From NCBI GenBank assembly GCA_002633025.1, contig NMRB01001265.1, positions 132,711-196,710 of the forward strand: a stretch of DNA of 64,000 nt, written 5' to 3'. The translations under genes and the position numbers were made by a program. Origin of the DNA: Notospermus geniculatus (taxonomy: Eukaryota > Nemertea > Pilidiophora > Heteronemertea > Lineidae). Below are positions 52,710-64,000 of this stretch, piece by piece. Within the stretch, counting starts at the first letter, position 1, and each line of letters opens with the position of its first letter. Below the pieces are notes generated by a model. That model did no database searches and was not told the DNA's origin. It worked only from the letters and a program-made list of their open reading frames with translations.

Positions 52710-53143
52710 GTGAGTTTTTGCTTTAAAAACCGGTCGTTCACCGCGATTAGACATTACAGTCACATAAAAGACCCAACATAAAGAACTAGAACTGAGATTT
52801 CACTGAAAGTGAATTCATGACCACACCACAAATGTTTTTGCCAGAAGCTGGTTTGTTATGTTGACGTAAGATGGCGGTGTTCGAATGTTGTATATACGAC
52901 GAACTGGCGAACGATCGATCAGCAGGCACGGCGTCGTCATGGTCGTGCCATGCACAGATCTCGTGTACCACGCACGGTTCTATTTATAGACTCCGATTCT
53001 ATTTATAGACTACGGCGATCCCGATTTATTTAGCTGAAAAAGTTCATTACCTCAGCCAAAATTGAATGAAAGTGCACAGGAATCTTTTCATCGCGAGAGG
53101 ACAATTAGATCTTTAGACTGAGCAAGTCAGATTTGATGTGCAT
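52710..53143. other. probable intron or intergenic, nothing recognised
   Basis: No gene or paired repeat found. TCTATTTATAGACT occurs twice near 52980-53010. Confidence 0.35.
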
Positions 53144-53900
53144 GCCCTAGTTTGGCCGAATGGGTCAATGTCGTCCTGGGTATACCTTATGTTTACCCAG
53201 GATCATCCTGGGTAATCCTTTTCTTTACCCAGGACGGCCCTGGGTAAACATAAGGATCCTTAACTTTACCCAGATTGGAGTTCCCGAGTGGTGTAGTGAG
53301 CTTGATATTCAGCGTAAATCATGAAATGAAGGGTGGCCTCGAACTAGGCCTATAGCTCCTAAGTCCTTGAGAATTTACTATCGGTCCCTTTTGAAAAGTT
53401 GCAGGGATTGGTCTTTGCGCCCTATTCCACACCCCGGAGCAGGTATAGCGGTAATTTTCAGCCCTTTCGAGTTATGATCGTACTGCATGTTCTGCAAAAA
53501 GTAAATTCATGACAATGACGAAATGCACACGGATTATACATGTTCTACCTAGGCCTATCGCTCCTAAGTCATTGAGAATTTACTATCGGTCCCTTTTGAA
53601 AAGTTGTAGGGATTGGTCTTGTCTCCCTATTGCACACCCCGGAGGAGGTATAGCGGTAATTTTCAGCCCTTTTTAGCAATGGTCCTACTGCATGTTCTCT
53701 GCCGAAAGAGACGCACGCACCAAATTCCATCCTCGGAGCGATCAGCACGATTCGGCCCGAACTCCCAAGCTGGGTAAAGTTAAGGATCCTTATGTTTACC
53801 CAGGATGATCCTGGGTAAAGAAAATGATTACCCAGGATAATCCTGGGTAAACATAAGGTATACCCAGGACGACATTGACCCATTCAGCCCTAGTTTGACC
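53144..53900. mobile_element. foldback element with ~115-bp inverted ends and 14-bp flanking repeats
   Basis: Element about 53158-53885. The inverted ends start GAATGGGTCAATGTCGTCC and contain internal TTACCCAGGATNATCCTGGG palindromes. GCCCTAGTTTGGCC (53144-53157) and GCCCTAGTTTGACC (53887-53900) flank it. Inside are two direct copies of about 140 bp (from about 53350 and 53550). Non-coding. Confidence 0.75.
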
Positions 53901-54553
53901 GAAAACGTGGAGGAAAGGAAAGTGGTAAAGAAAATTTTGTGTCCTGCGATAACAATGCTGACCACACCACTGAGTGGTGGTGTGGTCATAATAACCTAAA
54001 GTCCGTTTAAATCATCTGGAGCTCGATGGGCGTATGTCAGTCAAACCCCAGTAACCGTCAACAGTGCACTGAGGGTTTACTCTAAACGGTCCAATGCACA
54101 CTGTTTTCTAACCAGCCGAACCTTGGTTCGAAATAGAACATGCAACTAGGCCTTCATTCGAGATTGAACACAGGCTTGGTTGGAAGTGTCCTGTCGATAG
54201 CTGTGTTTACACCTAATGCCCGTTGTACATGGTCCAATTTCTTATTACTAACTTTTATTAATAACTTTTCGTACGATTTTTCTGCTATGGGCTCCGTTGT
54301 ACACGGTGATAAATTTTACTGCCTTTTCGAAAAGCCACCCGTCGAGCCAAGGTTACTGTCCGCAATGGTTGCCTGTGCAGCGGCTAAAACCGTTATCTTA
54401 GCAAGCACAACATTCCTGAATTTCCACCTGGCCGAACTGTACGTCATGGTACAGGCTACCGGTACAAGGATTACTTCATTGCGGTTGCTAATTTAGGCAA
54501 CAGCTACATAATACAATTCAAAATCAATCTACGACAGGCCTGCACGGATAGCT

Positions 54554-55061
54554 TTAAAGATAATGTATCACGACTTCATTGTTTACATTCGATGTTTGTA
54601 AACATGGATGTTTACATCATGTTATTTGGACTTTTTGGTACATGCCAACCCATCAAATTGAACACTTTTGGTGTCAAAAGAATTTTCAGAGGGGCACGTC
54701 ACCAACAAATTACTCATAAGACAATAAAACACTGGACATAAACAAAGAAAATATAAATGAACAATGATTTTCGTGGCCCGCGAAAATACCCGTGATACAT
54801 TATCTTTAAAGATAATATATCACGGATATTTTCGCGGGCCACGAAAATCATTGTTTATTTACATTTTGTTTGTTTATTTCTCGTTTTTCTTTGTCTTATG
54901 AGTAATGTGTTGGTGGCGTGCCCCTCTAGGAATTCTTTTGATACTGAAAACATTCAATTTGGTGGGTTGGCATGTCCCAAAAGTCAAAAATAACATAATG
55001 TAAATATCAATGTTTACAAACATTAAACGTAAACAATGAAGTCGTGATATATTATCTTTAA
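54554..55061. mobile_element. head-to-head foldback, ~255-bp arms
   Basis: The halves meet at about 54808 and are inverted copies (CTTTAAAGATAATGTATCACG and complement at the outer ends; CGCGGGCCACGAAAATC near the centre). A related single half lies at 56873-57330, interrupted by about 200 bp. Confidence 0.8.
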
Positions 55062-55309
55062 GTCTCCTAGCCGCAAAATGATGAAAATATACCAATATCC
55101 GCATAGGATGCATAAACATTGTTTGACTCATAACTCATAAGGGGTTAATTGTACTAAAATAATATTACCCCGATGTACACGTTCGATTTCAGTCCAAATA
55201 TTTCATTTAGTACTAAAAAAATAGGACAGGTCCTATTATGGTAATATTTTTTGTAATACAGAATTTCATCAAATTTCCCGATGTACACGATCCAATTTTT
55301 TATTACAGA

Positions 55310-55980
55310 AAGGGGCCGAGGAAATAAGATGTTCTGCGGTATGGCTGGGATCATTTCACTATTACTGCACAGATTTCAACCAAACTTGGTATCGTAATAG
55401 TGGTGGGGCTAGGGGACCTTCTGGTACCACCCATCACTCTGTTATGTAATCCCTAGCAAAGCATAGCAACTCCATTGTTCTGCGGTGTTCCTGGGATCAT
55501 TTCACTATTTCTGCACAGAATTCAACGAAACCTTATAGGATGATAATGGGGAGGCTAAGTTACGTCACGGTACCAGTCATTATCCAATTATGTAATCCCT
55601 AGCAACAGCATAGCAACTCTATTGTTCTACGGTACGCCTGGGATCATTTCAATATTACTGATTAGAATTCAACCAAACCTTGTGGGATGATAAGGGGAGG
55701 CTTAGCAACTTCATGGTACCAGTCATTATCCAATTATGTAATCCCTAGCAACAGCATAGGAACTCCATTGTTCTGTGGTACCCCTGGGATCATTTCAGTA
55801 TTACTGATTAGAATTCAACCAAACCTTGTAGGATGATAATGGGGAGGATGAGTGATGGGTGGTGCCAGAAGGTACCCTAGCCCCACCACTATTATCATAC
55901 CAAGTTTGGTTGAAATCTGTGCAGTAATAGTGAAATGATCCCAGCTATACCACAGAACATCTTATTTCCTCGGCCCCTTT
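55310..55980. mobile_element. foldback element with four internal 146-bp tandem units
   Basis: Inverted ends of about 125 bp start AAAGGGGCCGAGGAAATAAG. Units beginning GTTCTRYGGT occur at 55331, 55477, 55624 and 55770, and a fifth, inverted, forms the right arm. Non-coding. Confidence 0.8.
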
Positions 55981-56034
55981 GGACCGTGTACAACGGGCAT
56001 AAGCAATTTTTCCAGGCCCGAGTTCGAATTTAAC

Positions 56035-56212
56035 CCGGTGTAACGTTTTTCAGTGAGGCCTGTGAGCCAGTGTGACAATACAATAGATTGACGGAATAAG
56101 CGACGACTGGACAAAGGGCGACACACAGAGAAACAGCGAGTTCGTTTCCCAGAGTGCTCCGAACAATGGGAATCACACAGAAAATCGGCCACACTGAAAA
56201 ACGTTACACCGG
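56035..56212. mobile_element. CCGGTGTAACG-type MITE, complete copy
   Basis: Both termini are present: CCGGTGTAACGTTTTTCAG and its complement. Degenerate relatives lie at 6214 and 42940. Confidence 0.75.
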
Positions 56213-56549
56213 ATCCATTGAATTTTCTGTCCACACCTATTATTCGTCTTACGATATTGAACGCTGGCCATGCTATTTATAGACACACCACCCATTCAAT
56301 TTTAGCAGACCGACACCTGTCGGTGGGCTCAGTAAACGTTTTAGCCCGGCATCTTTCTGTCCACACCTATGAAATTGCCGGGCTAAAGTATAATCCGGAT
56401 CCACGGCGGGTCAGACCCGCCGAGCGAAAGCGGGCTAAATTAGTCCGGCAATTTTTTAACCCGGATCCGATTTTCATAGGTGTAAACGCAAAAATGGAGG
56501 GTCAGACTTGGGTCAGGCCCGGCAATTTCTTCAGGTGTAAACACAGCTA

Positions 56550-56872
56550 ATGAAACGCATTTCAGTCGCCAGACTTCACCAGCAATACCAAAGCCTGCCT
56601 GACCACCAAAGGGTCCTCCCATCGAGCTCCAGATGATTTAAACGTACTATAGTCATGCCAGTCAATTCCTCCGAATAGAGAATCGAACGCCAGAATCTTG
56701 AATCAATACAGTGCAACACCGGGAATGAATTTCCTACCAACTGTACATACCTTAAACTCGCGTTTGTAACATCAGTCTAACTGATAATACTAACGCCCAC
56801 TTCATGACATTTTTGTCACATGCTGGTTCGTACCAAATATGGTCAAGTTGGGATTGATTGGCACCGTGACCG
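56550..56872. other. intergenic, nothing recognised
   Basis: No gene or repeat partner seen. Confidence 0.35.
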
Positions 56873-57330
56873 TCTTTAAAGACGACTTCATTGTTTACAT
56901 TCAATGTTTGAAAACATGGATGTTTTGATGTTTCATGGATGTCTTGATGTTTCTTGTGGACATCAATTGAAGAATGGAACACGACGATAATATACGTAGT
57001 TCCAAGGTTTTATTTGACGATTCATGTAGCGTGGTTACATGGCTTGAGTTTGCTTGAAAGAGTGACGTCATCACCTGTACCACGTGACAACACCCGGGAA
57101 ATCCGAACTTAGCTGACCACATCACATCACATGACACATTATGTTATTTTGGACTTTTGGGACATGCCAACCCACCAAAATGTTACTTTTGGAATCAAAA
57201 GAATTTCTAGAGGGGAATGCCACCAACAAATTACTCATAAGACAAAGAAAGCCTGGACATAAACAAACAAAATGTAAATAAGCAATGAATTTCGTGGCCT
57301 GCGAAAATACCCGTGATACATTATCTTTAA
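56873..57330. mobile_element. single-arm copy of the 54554-type element, with insertion
   Basis: Matches one arm of 54554-55061 from CTTTAAAGACGACTTCATTG to ATACATTATCTTTAA. It is interrupted at about 56935-57140 by unrelated sequence with a GTTTCATGGATGTCTTGATG repeat. Confidence 0.65.
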
Positions 57331-58714
57331 TGTGGTCTATTTCGCCGGCATTCATTAAACTGGCTGATTTGAATGTTTGTGGTTTCAAGAGCATTCAACA
57401 TATCTGAATATGGTAATGCCCTGGGTGGGGAACCTTGCCTACCGAACACTGTGGTTACAAATAAGCGAGATTAAGGTACTTGCACAACTGTTGTGGCTTT
57501 GCTGCCTTTGAATATCGGCCGCGTGTATTGCCAAAAGATGGCAGCAAACTAGCAGACCAATGCACAGGAAAATCCTTGTGATTGGTGCTCGATCAAGATG
57601 GGTCCGCTGTATGCATTGAATTGGGCCGTAGTGACGCCTATTGGTCAGTTCACTGACAGCTCCTATTGGAACACAGTCAACTGGCGATTCCAGGCTTACC
57701 TAGGGTAGCTATGGGAGACCAAATTTTCATCTTGTTTCAAAATAGTACCATTTTAAACGTCTTTAAATTCTGAACATAACAGTACAAAGCTAATCAAAAT
57801 CGGACCAGAAATAAGAAAACTATTGGACTTTAAAATGTTGGGCTTTTGAAGGCTTTACTGCACAATGAAACCAGCCTACCGGTGGTGACGTCAGGTCACG
57901 TGGGTTTGTTTACATGCATTAGTCAGTTAAAATGCACGCTGTTCCCCACTGTAAAAATTAGCATTGCGCAGCTATGCGCCAGGGTCAATACCCCATTGTG
58001 GCATATGGACTTTTAGAAAACAACATAAGCTACGTCGTAGTCAGTGTTCTTTGTGCGTGCTATTGCCAGAAAAGGAATCCCGGGCCTTTGAAGCGGTCAG
58101 TTGGGGTGATATCCAACACAGACCAGACCTACTGTCGCTTGAAGTGGCGATTTCGACAGTTAACTGAGAGTTGCCCCCAAATAATTATCACAACTGTGTG
58201 CATTTGAGTCAAACTCACAAGAATATACCCAGAAATAATTTTTATCACGCTGGGTTTAACCAGAAATCTCGCCAAACTGAGAGGGCTATTTTCGCCGAAA
58301 TCAAAATGGCGTCGGCTTGTGTATCATGCTGCCGATTGCTGGGTCATTGAATGCTCCAAACTCAACGGACGGTTTCTTTCAATAAATTTTAGAAATTTAA
58401 AAACTAAGCCCGGATATGGAAAGAATAGTATATCTGCTATGTTAGACGGGTGATATTTATTTGTATCCTGCCTAGGTGGATGAGGATTGAATGGATTTTA
58501 TAACAGGAAATATGCATGCTAGCAGAATACGATTTAATATGGCGGCCGGAAGTTCTCCTATAGCTACCTAGGGATGCAGTCCGCTAAAATACGAAATTTA
58601 CAAGTTGTTTTAAAATAGGGAATTTCGTGGGCCGCGAAATTATTCTCTAGTGTTATTTTTTAATCTCGCAACCACTTCCTTTTAAAGCGAATGGCTCGCG
58701 GGGTTTGTTTTGAT
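57331..58714. other. intergenic; possible degenerate repeat
   Basis: CTAGGGTAGCTATGGGAGA near 57700 and an inverted relative near 58555 suggest an old element of about 870 bp. Short ORFs at 57964-58207 have no domain. Confidence 0.35.
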
Positions 58715-58814
58715 TTTTGGTGTTACCTCCCATAGAGAGTGAACCCAGAATGATGGGAACAGGGGGCGGTGGATTGGTGTCGTTTGGGGATCATGTTGGA
58801 AGTGGGCAATGTGG

Positions 58815-58867
58815 ACCTCTCCTCACACCCGACAGCTTTACTATAGCTGTCGAGTGTGAGGAGAGGT
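58815..58867. other. strong short hairpin (23-bp stem, 7-nt loop)
   Basis: ACCTCTCCTCACACCCGAC with AGCT pairs with the following AGCTGTCGAGTGTGAGGAG arm with one mismatch; loop TTACTAT. Size is near that of a short pre-miRNA stem, but nothing else supports that. Confidence 0.55.
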
Positions 58868-59832
58868 GTCTACGTGTTAAGCCATACACCAGCCTGATGG
58901 CGACAGGGTTCTCGAAGTGACGTTTTGTGGTGTCAGATCATGCAGCGAGAGTGGCGAGTGCGGCGTTTAACTGTTTTGGGCAGGGGAAAGAAAAATTATA
59001 GCGGAAAAAGACTAATGACAAACGCAGAAAACGTACGTGAAAGAAAAAAACGGGGAGAAAAAATGCTTCCTCCAACCGGACTCCGGATATCATCCATTAC
59101 CCATGCTGTAACCACTGGGCTACCGGGCTCGCCACGACAACAGGTAATATTTCGTGATACAAATGCGGCGATGGCCTAATTCAATGTTTAGTCGGCTTAT
59201 AAGGAATAGATTGGGCGGAACTAAGTAGGTAACGATTTCAATGATTTTTGACATGCCCTCGTTATTTCTTAAACAACGTTCAGTTCCATTGTAACCTGCC
59301 TTACTAGGCAAGCATTACACGAATAAGACGTCTGACTTAGATTTATGCGTTGGAAAGAGTGATATGTTCCGAGCGTTCTTCGGCACTATTCGGAAGCTCT
59401 TCGGCTTTGATGACGTATACGACACATTTTTTGGTTATTTTTCGCCTGTAAATCATATTTCACAATAGCTTGCCCAAATGAGTTTGCCCACTCGGCCACT
59501 GGGCGAACTGGCAGCCAACCGTAACTTTCCTTCCAATGACGCGACTCATAGGCCTACATAGATCACCACTGAAGGGGGACATTGATAATCAATTTTCTTG
59601 GAAACGGAGTTGATTTTAGCTGCCCCAGGGGGGCAATAAAAAACGGGACTTAGTCTATTTTTCATTGCCCGGGGGGGGGGGCAATGAAAAACAGAAATTT
59701 GTGATTATGAATGCCCGGTCGGGCAATAAGAAGGGGAGGCATTCTGAGTCATTACACCGGTCTTCGAATGCAAGCTGCCCAGAAGACCGGGTACCAGTCT
59801 ATACAGATTTCGTCCAATGGGGAACCGGCGTG
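58868..59832. other. intergenic, nothing recognised
   Basis: Contains G-runs in short repeats of GCCC...GGGCAATAA at about 59620-59730. No gene. Confidence 0.35.
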
Positions 59833-59841
59833 CTAAAAGGA

Positions 59842-60858
59842 GGCTTACTGGAGTTTACGAAAAAACGCAAGGCAAAACGCAAAAACGCAAAAACCTCACC
59901 ACCTGAATTTACACAGCCAGGATAGGATTGAAAATGTCACGAATCGAGGTTGCATGGGGAGTAAACATTATTTATACTTTTTCAGTGCGGCGTATCAAAA
60001 AGTCTCGATTCGCATTTTCGAACTCGAAATGTGATCACTGATATGATGAACACACCCATCACATTCTAGACAGCTCTGATGATCATCATTTTTTATATAC
60101 AACGCTAGACAAGCCAAGTTTGATCGCAAAATGTCTATGTCGGTCAGGCCGATAGTCATAGTGTGTGCATATGCTCCAGGCCGGCTGAACCATTTTGGTT
60201 CCAGAAGCCACAAATAGAGCGTGCTACTGTGTACGGCGTTGATTGCATGCGGTCATACACATCACATGATTTGACCATGGTAGGCCTAACCTCTTTTTAA
60301 CGGGCCATCTTTCCGGTGCGATGTGATAACAAAGCATAGGCCTATCAGTGTGTAACCCAGCGCTTCTAGATCAAAATTTGGGCCTACCTGGCTGTCTCCA
60401 TGCGTGAATGCTATCCCATGCCGTGGAGTAGGAACTTCTGTATTTACGCACGCACGTGGGATCATCATGACGTCACCCCATGACGTTGTGACGTGCACTG
60501 ATGTAGGCCTATCCGCTGGCACTACGTTGACGCTGTGACCATGGCGACGTCCCTCGGTATGAAGTTCCGACCGTGTACGCTTTGCTGACCTGCAGAATTT
60601 TCTCTAGCATTTCGGGACATTTGGTAAAATTGGGGGAAAAAACGTGTAGCCAGGCTTCTTGTAGGCCGAATACATGGAGGCCTACAGGTTGCTACAGCAT
60701 TGGGCCGCCCAGCTATTTGTCTTCGCGGCAGAACTCAACGGTCTACATGGAATTGGTGCGTTGGTTGAACAAGAAAAGACAGCGATGAAAATAATGATTA
60801 CTCCCTCGGTTTTTGCGTTTTTTTCGTCATTGCGTTTTTGCGTAAACTCCAGTAAGCC
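59842..60858. mobile_element. Mutator-like non-autonomous element, 9-bp target duplication
   Basis: Inverted ends of about 55 bp start GGCTTACTGGAGTTTACG. CTAAAAGGA occurs at 59833-59841 and 60859-60867. A 9-bp duplication is typical of Mutator-type transposons. Internal ORFs are short and unrecognised. Confidence 0.7.
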
Positions 60859-61080
60859 CTAAAAGGAGGCGCTGGGCAACAACTCAGTTTTTTCACAAGA
60901 ACGCATGCGCTGCGACGTTGAAAAATGTAATTGACGTCGTGACGTTATGTGAAATGCGTCATTCAGAATCAATGACGTCGCTCTTCGGTCTGTTATTTAC
61001 GCTAAAGTAGTCAATTTTATCGATGAAATTCATCATGTTCCCGCTTGAATTTTCTTTTGAAAATACTCAGATACATTGAG

Positions 61081-61447
61081 GGCCATGTCGAATTAGCGGA
61101 AACAGCGGAACTTGAAGGAAAAACATAATATTGTTTTTTAAATAATAACTGCACTGTTCAAATCGAATTGTTAGGCGCTGGAAAAACACTAGGTCTACGG
61201 TAGGCCGAGGCCATGTAGGCCTACCGGTAGCCCAACCTAGACCTAGCATGCGTAGGGCCTACATGTAGGTCTCAATCCGCACATCATGACTGCAGCCGCG
61301 TGTTTAATACTTAGCCACACCGAGTCGCGTGTTGCTTTCAGTCAACAGCTAAACGAAGCAACAACGAGTCACGTGTTCGTTCTATCGGCTGCAGACCAGG
61401 TTCCGCTGGTTCCGTTGTTTCCGCTGGTTCCGCTAATTCGACATGGC
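61081..61447. mobile_element. foldback MITE
   Basis: GGCCATGTCGAATTAGCGG at the left and its complement at the right; the GCGGAAMCAGCGGAAC repeat continues inwards. No coding region. Confidence 0.7.
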
Positions 61448-61849
61448 CTATATTGAGTCAGTCCTATACTCATCTTGACTACTCAAGGGTTGTGACATCA
61501 CTCCGCCCTCCGACTACGCTCGCACAAACCCTTGACGAACTTCGCTGTGGGAAGCCGTTTCCAACCGGATGTTCTGTTCGTGGACTCACTCCCGCTGTTA
61601 GTTTTCGACTTTCATCACAGATCGTTAACATTAATTGCAACAAACCTGAACATTTCTAAATACCACGTCAGTTTTTCTGTACACCTACCTTCTCTGGTTT
61701 AGAAAATTGACGGTATTTTTGTTCAAAAGCATAGTTCAAGAGAGTGGTGGGTAAACCGCAATAGATAGAATGACTGACCATCCTCGTTCCTAATACTTTC
61801 CAACCACAAAATATACAGCGGCCGGTGTGAAAGAAATGCAAGTCCGCCC
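61448..61849. other. intergenic, nothing recognised
   Basis: A 68-codon ORF at 61453-61659 has no domain. Confidence 0.35.
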
Positions 61850-61910
61850 GGAACCAAGGTCCCATGGACCTTGGTTCCTTAGGAATGGGGGCCCTACGGG
61901 CCCCCATTCC
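61850..61910. other. two adjacent perfect hairpins, 13-bp stems and 3-nt loops
   Basis: GGAACCAAGGTCC-CAT-complement at 61850-61878, and GGAATGGGGGCCC-TAC-complement at 61882-61910. They share stem and loop lengths with the hairpin at 36370. Confidence 0.75.
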
Positions 61911-62148
61911 TTAGGAACCACTGTCCTACCCGGACTTCTGTTCCTGTGTTACCAATCCTATATAAAAGGTATAGGACTCTGATTACTAGGGGACTTAGAT
62001 TTCTTTTACAGCAGTGACAGAAATCAAAGTCCGCGTAACCGAAGTCCTTCCCCTTTGTAGGCCTATTAAATGCACAATAGAATCTGTATAGCTCTTTAAC
62101 AGAACATGCATTCAAATAGCTAAAATAATCGGTCGTCGGTCAGCCGGT

Positions 62149-62222
62149 CACTCGTGGTGTAGTGGTTCGGGGACCTGCACATAAAGCAAATACTGCGGGT
62201 TCGACTCCCTGTCGGGCAACTG
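62149..62222 (+). ncRNA. tRNA-like sequence, probably SINE-derived
   Basis: A-box TGGTGTAGTGG and B-box GGTTCGACTCC are canonical and a T run follows. The acceptor arms do not pair well, so a functional tRNA is unlikely. Confidence 0.45.
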
Positions 62223-62331
62223 TTTTTTTGTTTAAATTTTTTTTCTTGTCATCTTCGATCATTACACAACATTGTCTTTTGGACTTTGATTCCTAATCGT
62301 AGGTCTATGGAGTTGTATGTCTAGAAAAGCT

Positions 62332-62494
62332 TGTCAGGCGGACTTGCATTCCGAGGAAAGCAGGTCCGGCGGACTTGCGTTCCGAGGAAAGCAGGTCCGG
62401 CGGACTTGCATTCCGAGGAAAGCAGGTCCGGCGGGCTTGCATTCCTAGAAAAACGGGTCCGGCGGGCTTGCATTCCTAGGAAAGCGGGTCCGAC
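62332..62494. repeat. 31-bp tandem repeat, 5 units
   Basis: Units of GGCGGACTTGCATTCCGAGG plus AAAGCAGGTCC; the last two units drift to GGCGGGCTTGCATTCCTAG. The unit is not a multiple of 3, so the ORFs crossing it on both strands are not evidence of coding. Confidence 0.9.
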
Positions 62495-62496
62495 GG

Positions 62497-63005
62497 AGGA
62501 CCTGATGTATCGACGCCTGAAAGGGCAAGTGAACGATGCACTTTTATTACATGACATTTTACCGAGGGTGATCTTGTCATGACTATATCCCCGCAGGGAC
62601 CAAATCACGGCCCCATTTTCATCATGTCGTGCTTGGCGCAAGTTTTCAAATTGCAACACCTCACTGCGAATGAAAAATATGTGCAGAATGTACATCATGT
62701 GCATAACTCAAAGTATTCTGCGCATATTTTTCATTCACAGACTGATGTATATCAACCCTGAAGTTTTCTTTAATTTTGAGTAGGACTTGGGATCCTAGAT
62801 TTCTATCGTAACGGAAGTCCGCCTGGGACCACTGTTTCTAAATGTTGGACCTCTATTCCTAAGGAAGTGCAGTCCTAGGACTATGGTTCCTATGAATCTT
62901 GGTCCTAGGACTACAGTTCCTAGTTGTCCAGGACCGTAGGACTTAGATTCCTAAGAGTTGGGGTCCGTAGGACTTAGAATCCTAGGAGTTAGGGTCCCGC
63001 GGACC
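62497..63005. repeat. GGTCCTAGGACT-type degenerate short repeats
   Basis: From about 62810 to 63005, short motifs TCCTAGGACTA, GTTCCTA and GTCCGTAGGACTTAGA recur in degenerate, partly palindromic form. They share TTCCTAGG/GGTCC vocabulary with the 31-bp repeat and the hairpins at 61850. Confidence 0.55.
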
Positions 63006-64000
63006 CTACTTACTAGGACCTGGGTTACTTTCACACCTGTTTAACTGGCTTGTGCCAACCTGGGAGCGAGGTTGGTTCACAAGCGTTCTGATTGGTGCAC
63101 CGCAACTCGAGGTGCGAGAGAAACAGAAATCCTGGCGAAGTTCTCCATGGGTTTGTGCGTACGAAGTATGAGGTAGTACAGACACATGGTAGTCCATGAT
63201 GTCCTATACATGTACTTGATGATGGACGTGTAAAATTCAAAATTCAGTGGACTACTTCAGTATATTTAGGGCTGGAAATAGGGTGTAGTTTCAGAATTAA
63301 ATGGCAAATAACGTTGGTTTGACTTTCGACGTCATACTTTTAACTGAGTTGTTGGTCAGCGCCACGTCACGGACTAGTTCCGCCGGTTCCTCATTGGACC
63401 GCAAATATATGGTTACCAGGAGGCCATCTTTGAAAACGGACTTTAACACTAGGTCATACTCAGGCGAAAATAGTTTGACCTTGAAATTTTGACCATAATC
63501 ATATTACCGGTACCCTGGAGCCCAAGGATTGCCCTGGAACATTTCGATTTAACATTTGTTATTTTTTCTTCCGGTACATTCACCAGGTGAGCACATGGTC
63601 CATGGACCATTTCATTTGTCATTTCAGGGCGCCGAAGACGAGCTTTTTTCGACAACCAGTAGTGGACAAGCAGTTGATATCGAATAAGTACTGAACAATC
63701 AGTGGGTATCGAAGAAGTACTGGTCTTTGATGTAAATCTCATCATAGATTATAAAAAATCAACTATTTGTTGAGTTTCTACTTTCTTGTTGTTTGTTTGT
63801 TTGAAATTATATTTCTTTGAAAATCCAAATGATACATTTACAAGGGCCATCGCAGAGCGTTACTGGCCCATTACCGAAAGACAAAATGAGGTAACATAAA
63901 GACGGACAGAACAGAGTGAAAATTGTAAGAAAACAAAGAACAGGAGCTAAATAATTTCTGGCTCCGCTCAGGGAAACAATTATATACTAGTAATATATGT
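63006..64000. other. intergenic, nothing recognised
   Basis: ORFs at 63301-63492 and 63449-63745 have no domain or splice context. Confidence 0.35.

Larger units (their letters stand above)
54198..56549. mobile_element. 2.35-kb composite element with 17-bp perfect inverted ends
   Basis: TAGCTGTGTTTACACCT at 54198-54214 and its exact complement at 56533-56549; counting TA as the duplicated target, the element is 54200-56547. It holds three other repeats (54554-55061, 55310-55980 and 56035-56212). Sequence next to the left end (ATGCCCGTTGTACATGGTCC) reappears inverted near 55980, so the original inverted ends were longer. No transposase. Confidence 0.7.

Noticed and set aside
62332-62494. CRISPR array or coding repeat
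   Set aside because: Contiguous 31-bp units without spacers; unit length breaks reading frame.

Overview
This is a eukaryotic window, almost certainly from a marine invertebrate. Evidence: split genes with GT/AG junctions, two long LTR retrotransposons, many foldback or MITE elements with TA, TTA or 7-9 bp target duplications, and simple motifs such as TACATGTACATGTA and AGGCCTAC scattered throughout. A deuterostome (amphioxus, hemichordate or echinoderm) is my best guess, but the sequence does not settle it. Isolated N characters (near 9668, and at 19990, 22246, 34772 and 50546) and a run of about 30 N at 25098-25127 show that this is a scaffolded draft. Several are flanked by duplicated contig ends, so local duplications need caution.

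Layout. 1-14271: no convincing gene; a chain of foldback/MITE elements in AT-rich DNA. 14277-19388: a complete Ty3/Gypsy retrotransposon on the minus strand, with 245-bp LTRs, GTTGT target duplication, tRNA-Ser primer-binding site, purine tract and one open 1370-aa Gag-Pol. 19394-22833: more MITEs, one inserted in a copy of its own family. 22834-23581: the last exon of a class A GPCR. 24855-36298: a GC-rich, gene-dense, intron-less virus-like element. 36299-45234: repeats, a LINE 3' end, a MYB/SANT-like fragment, a 75-bp minisatellite and two unidentified ORFs. 45235-52709: three phase-1 exons of a secreted, sushi-like, cysteine-rich host protein, with a second LTR retrotransposon (45407-51604) between and around them. 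52710-64000: nested foldback elements, tandem repeats and perfect hairpins, with no recognisable gene.

The most interesting region is the virus-like element. Its minus strand carries eleven tightly packed genes: double-jelly-roll-type major capsid protein, A32-like packaging ATPase, several small membrane proteins, a large coiled-coil/membrane protein, a penton-like minor capsid protein, a fibre-like protein and a glycine/alanine-rich membrane protein. A divergent gene faces the capsid gene across a 31-bp spacer centred on the palindrome AGTATATACT. This looks like the morphogenesis half of a Polinton/Maverick-like virus. I see no protein-primed DNA polymerase, integrase or protease in the window. 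The capsid/divergent-gene region appears twice, joined at a single N, and the right end is cut off by a 92-bp repeat that recurs 7.1 kb away.

The host genes seen (GPCR exon, sushi-like gene) are ordinary chromosomal genes in a repeat-rich background.
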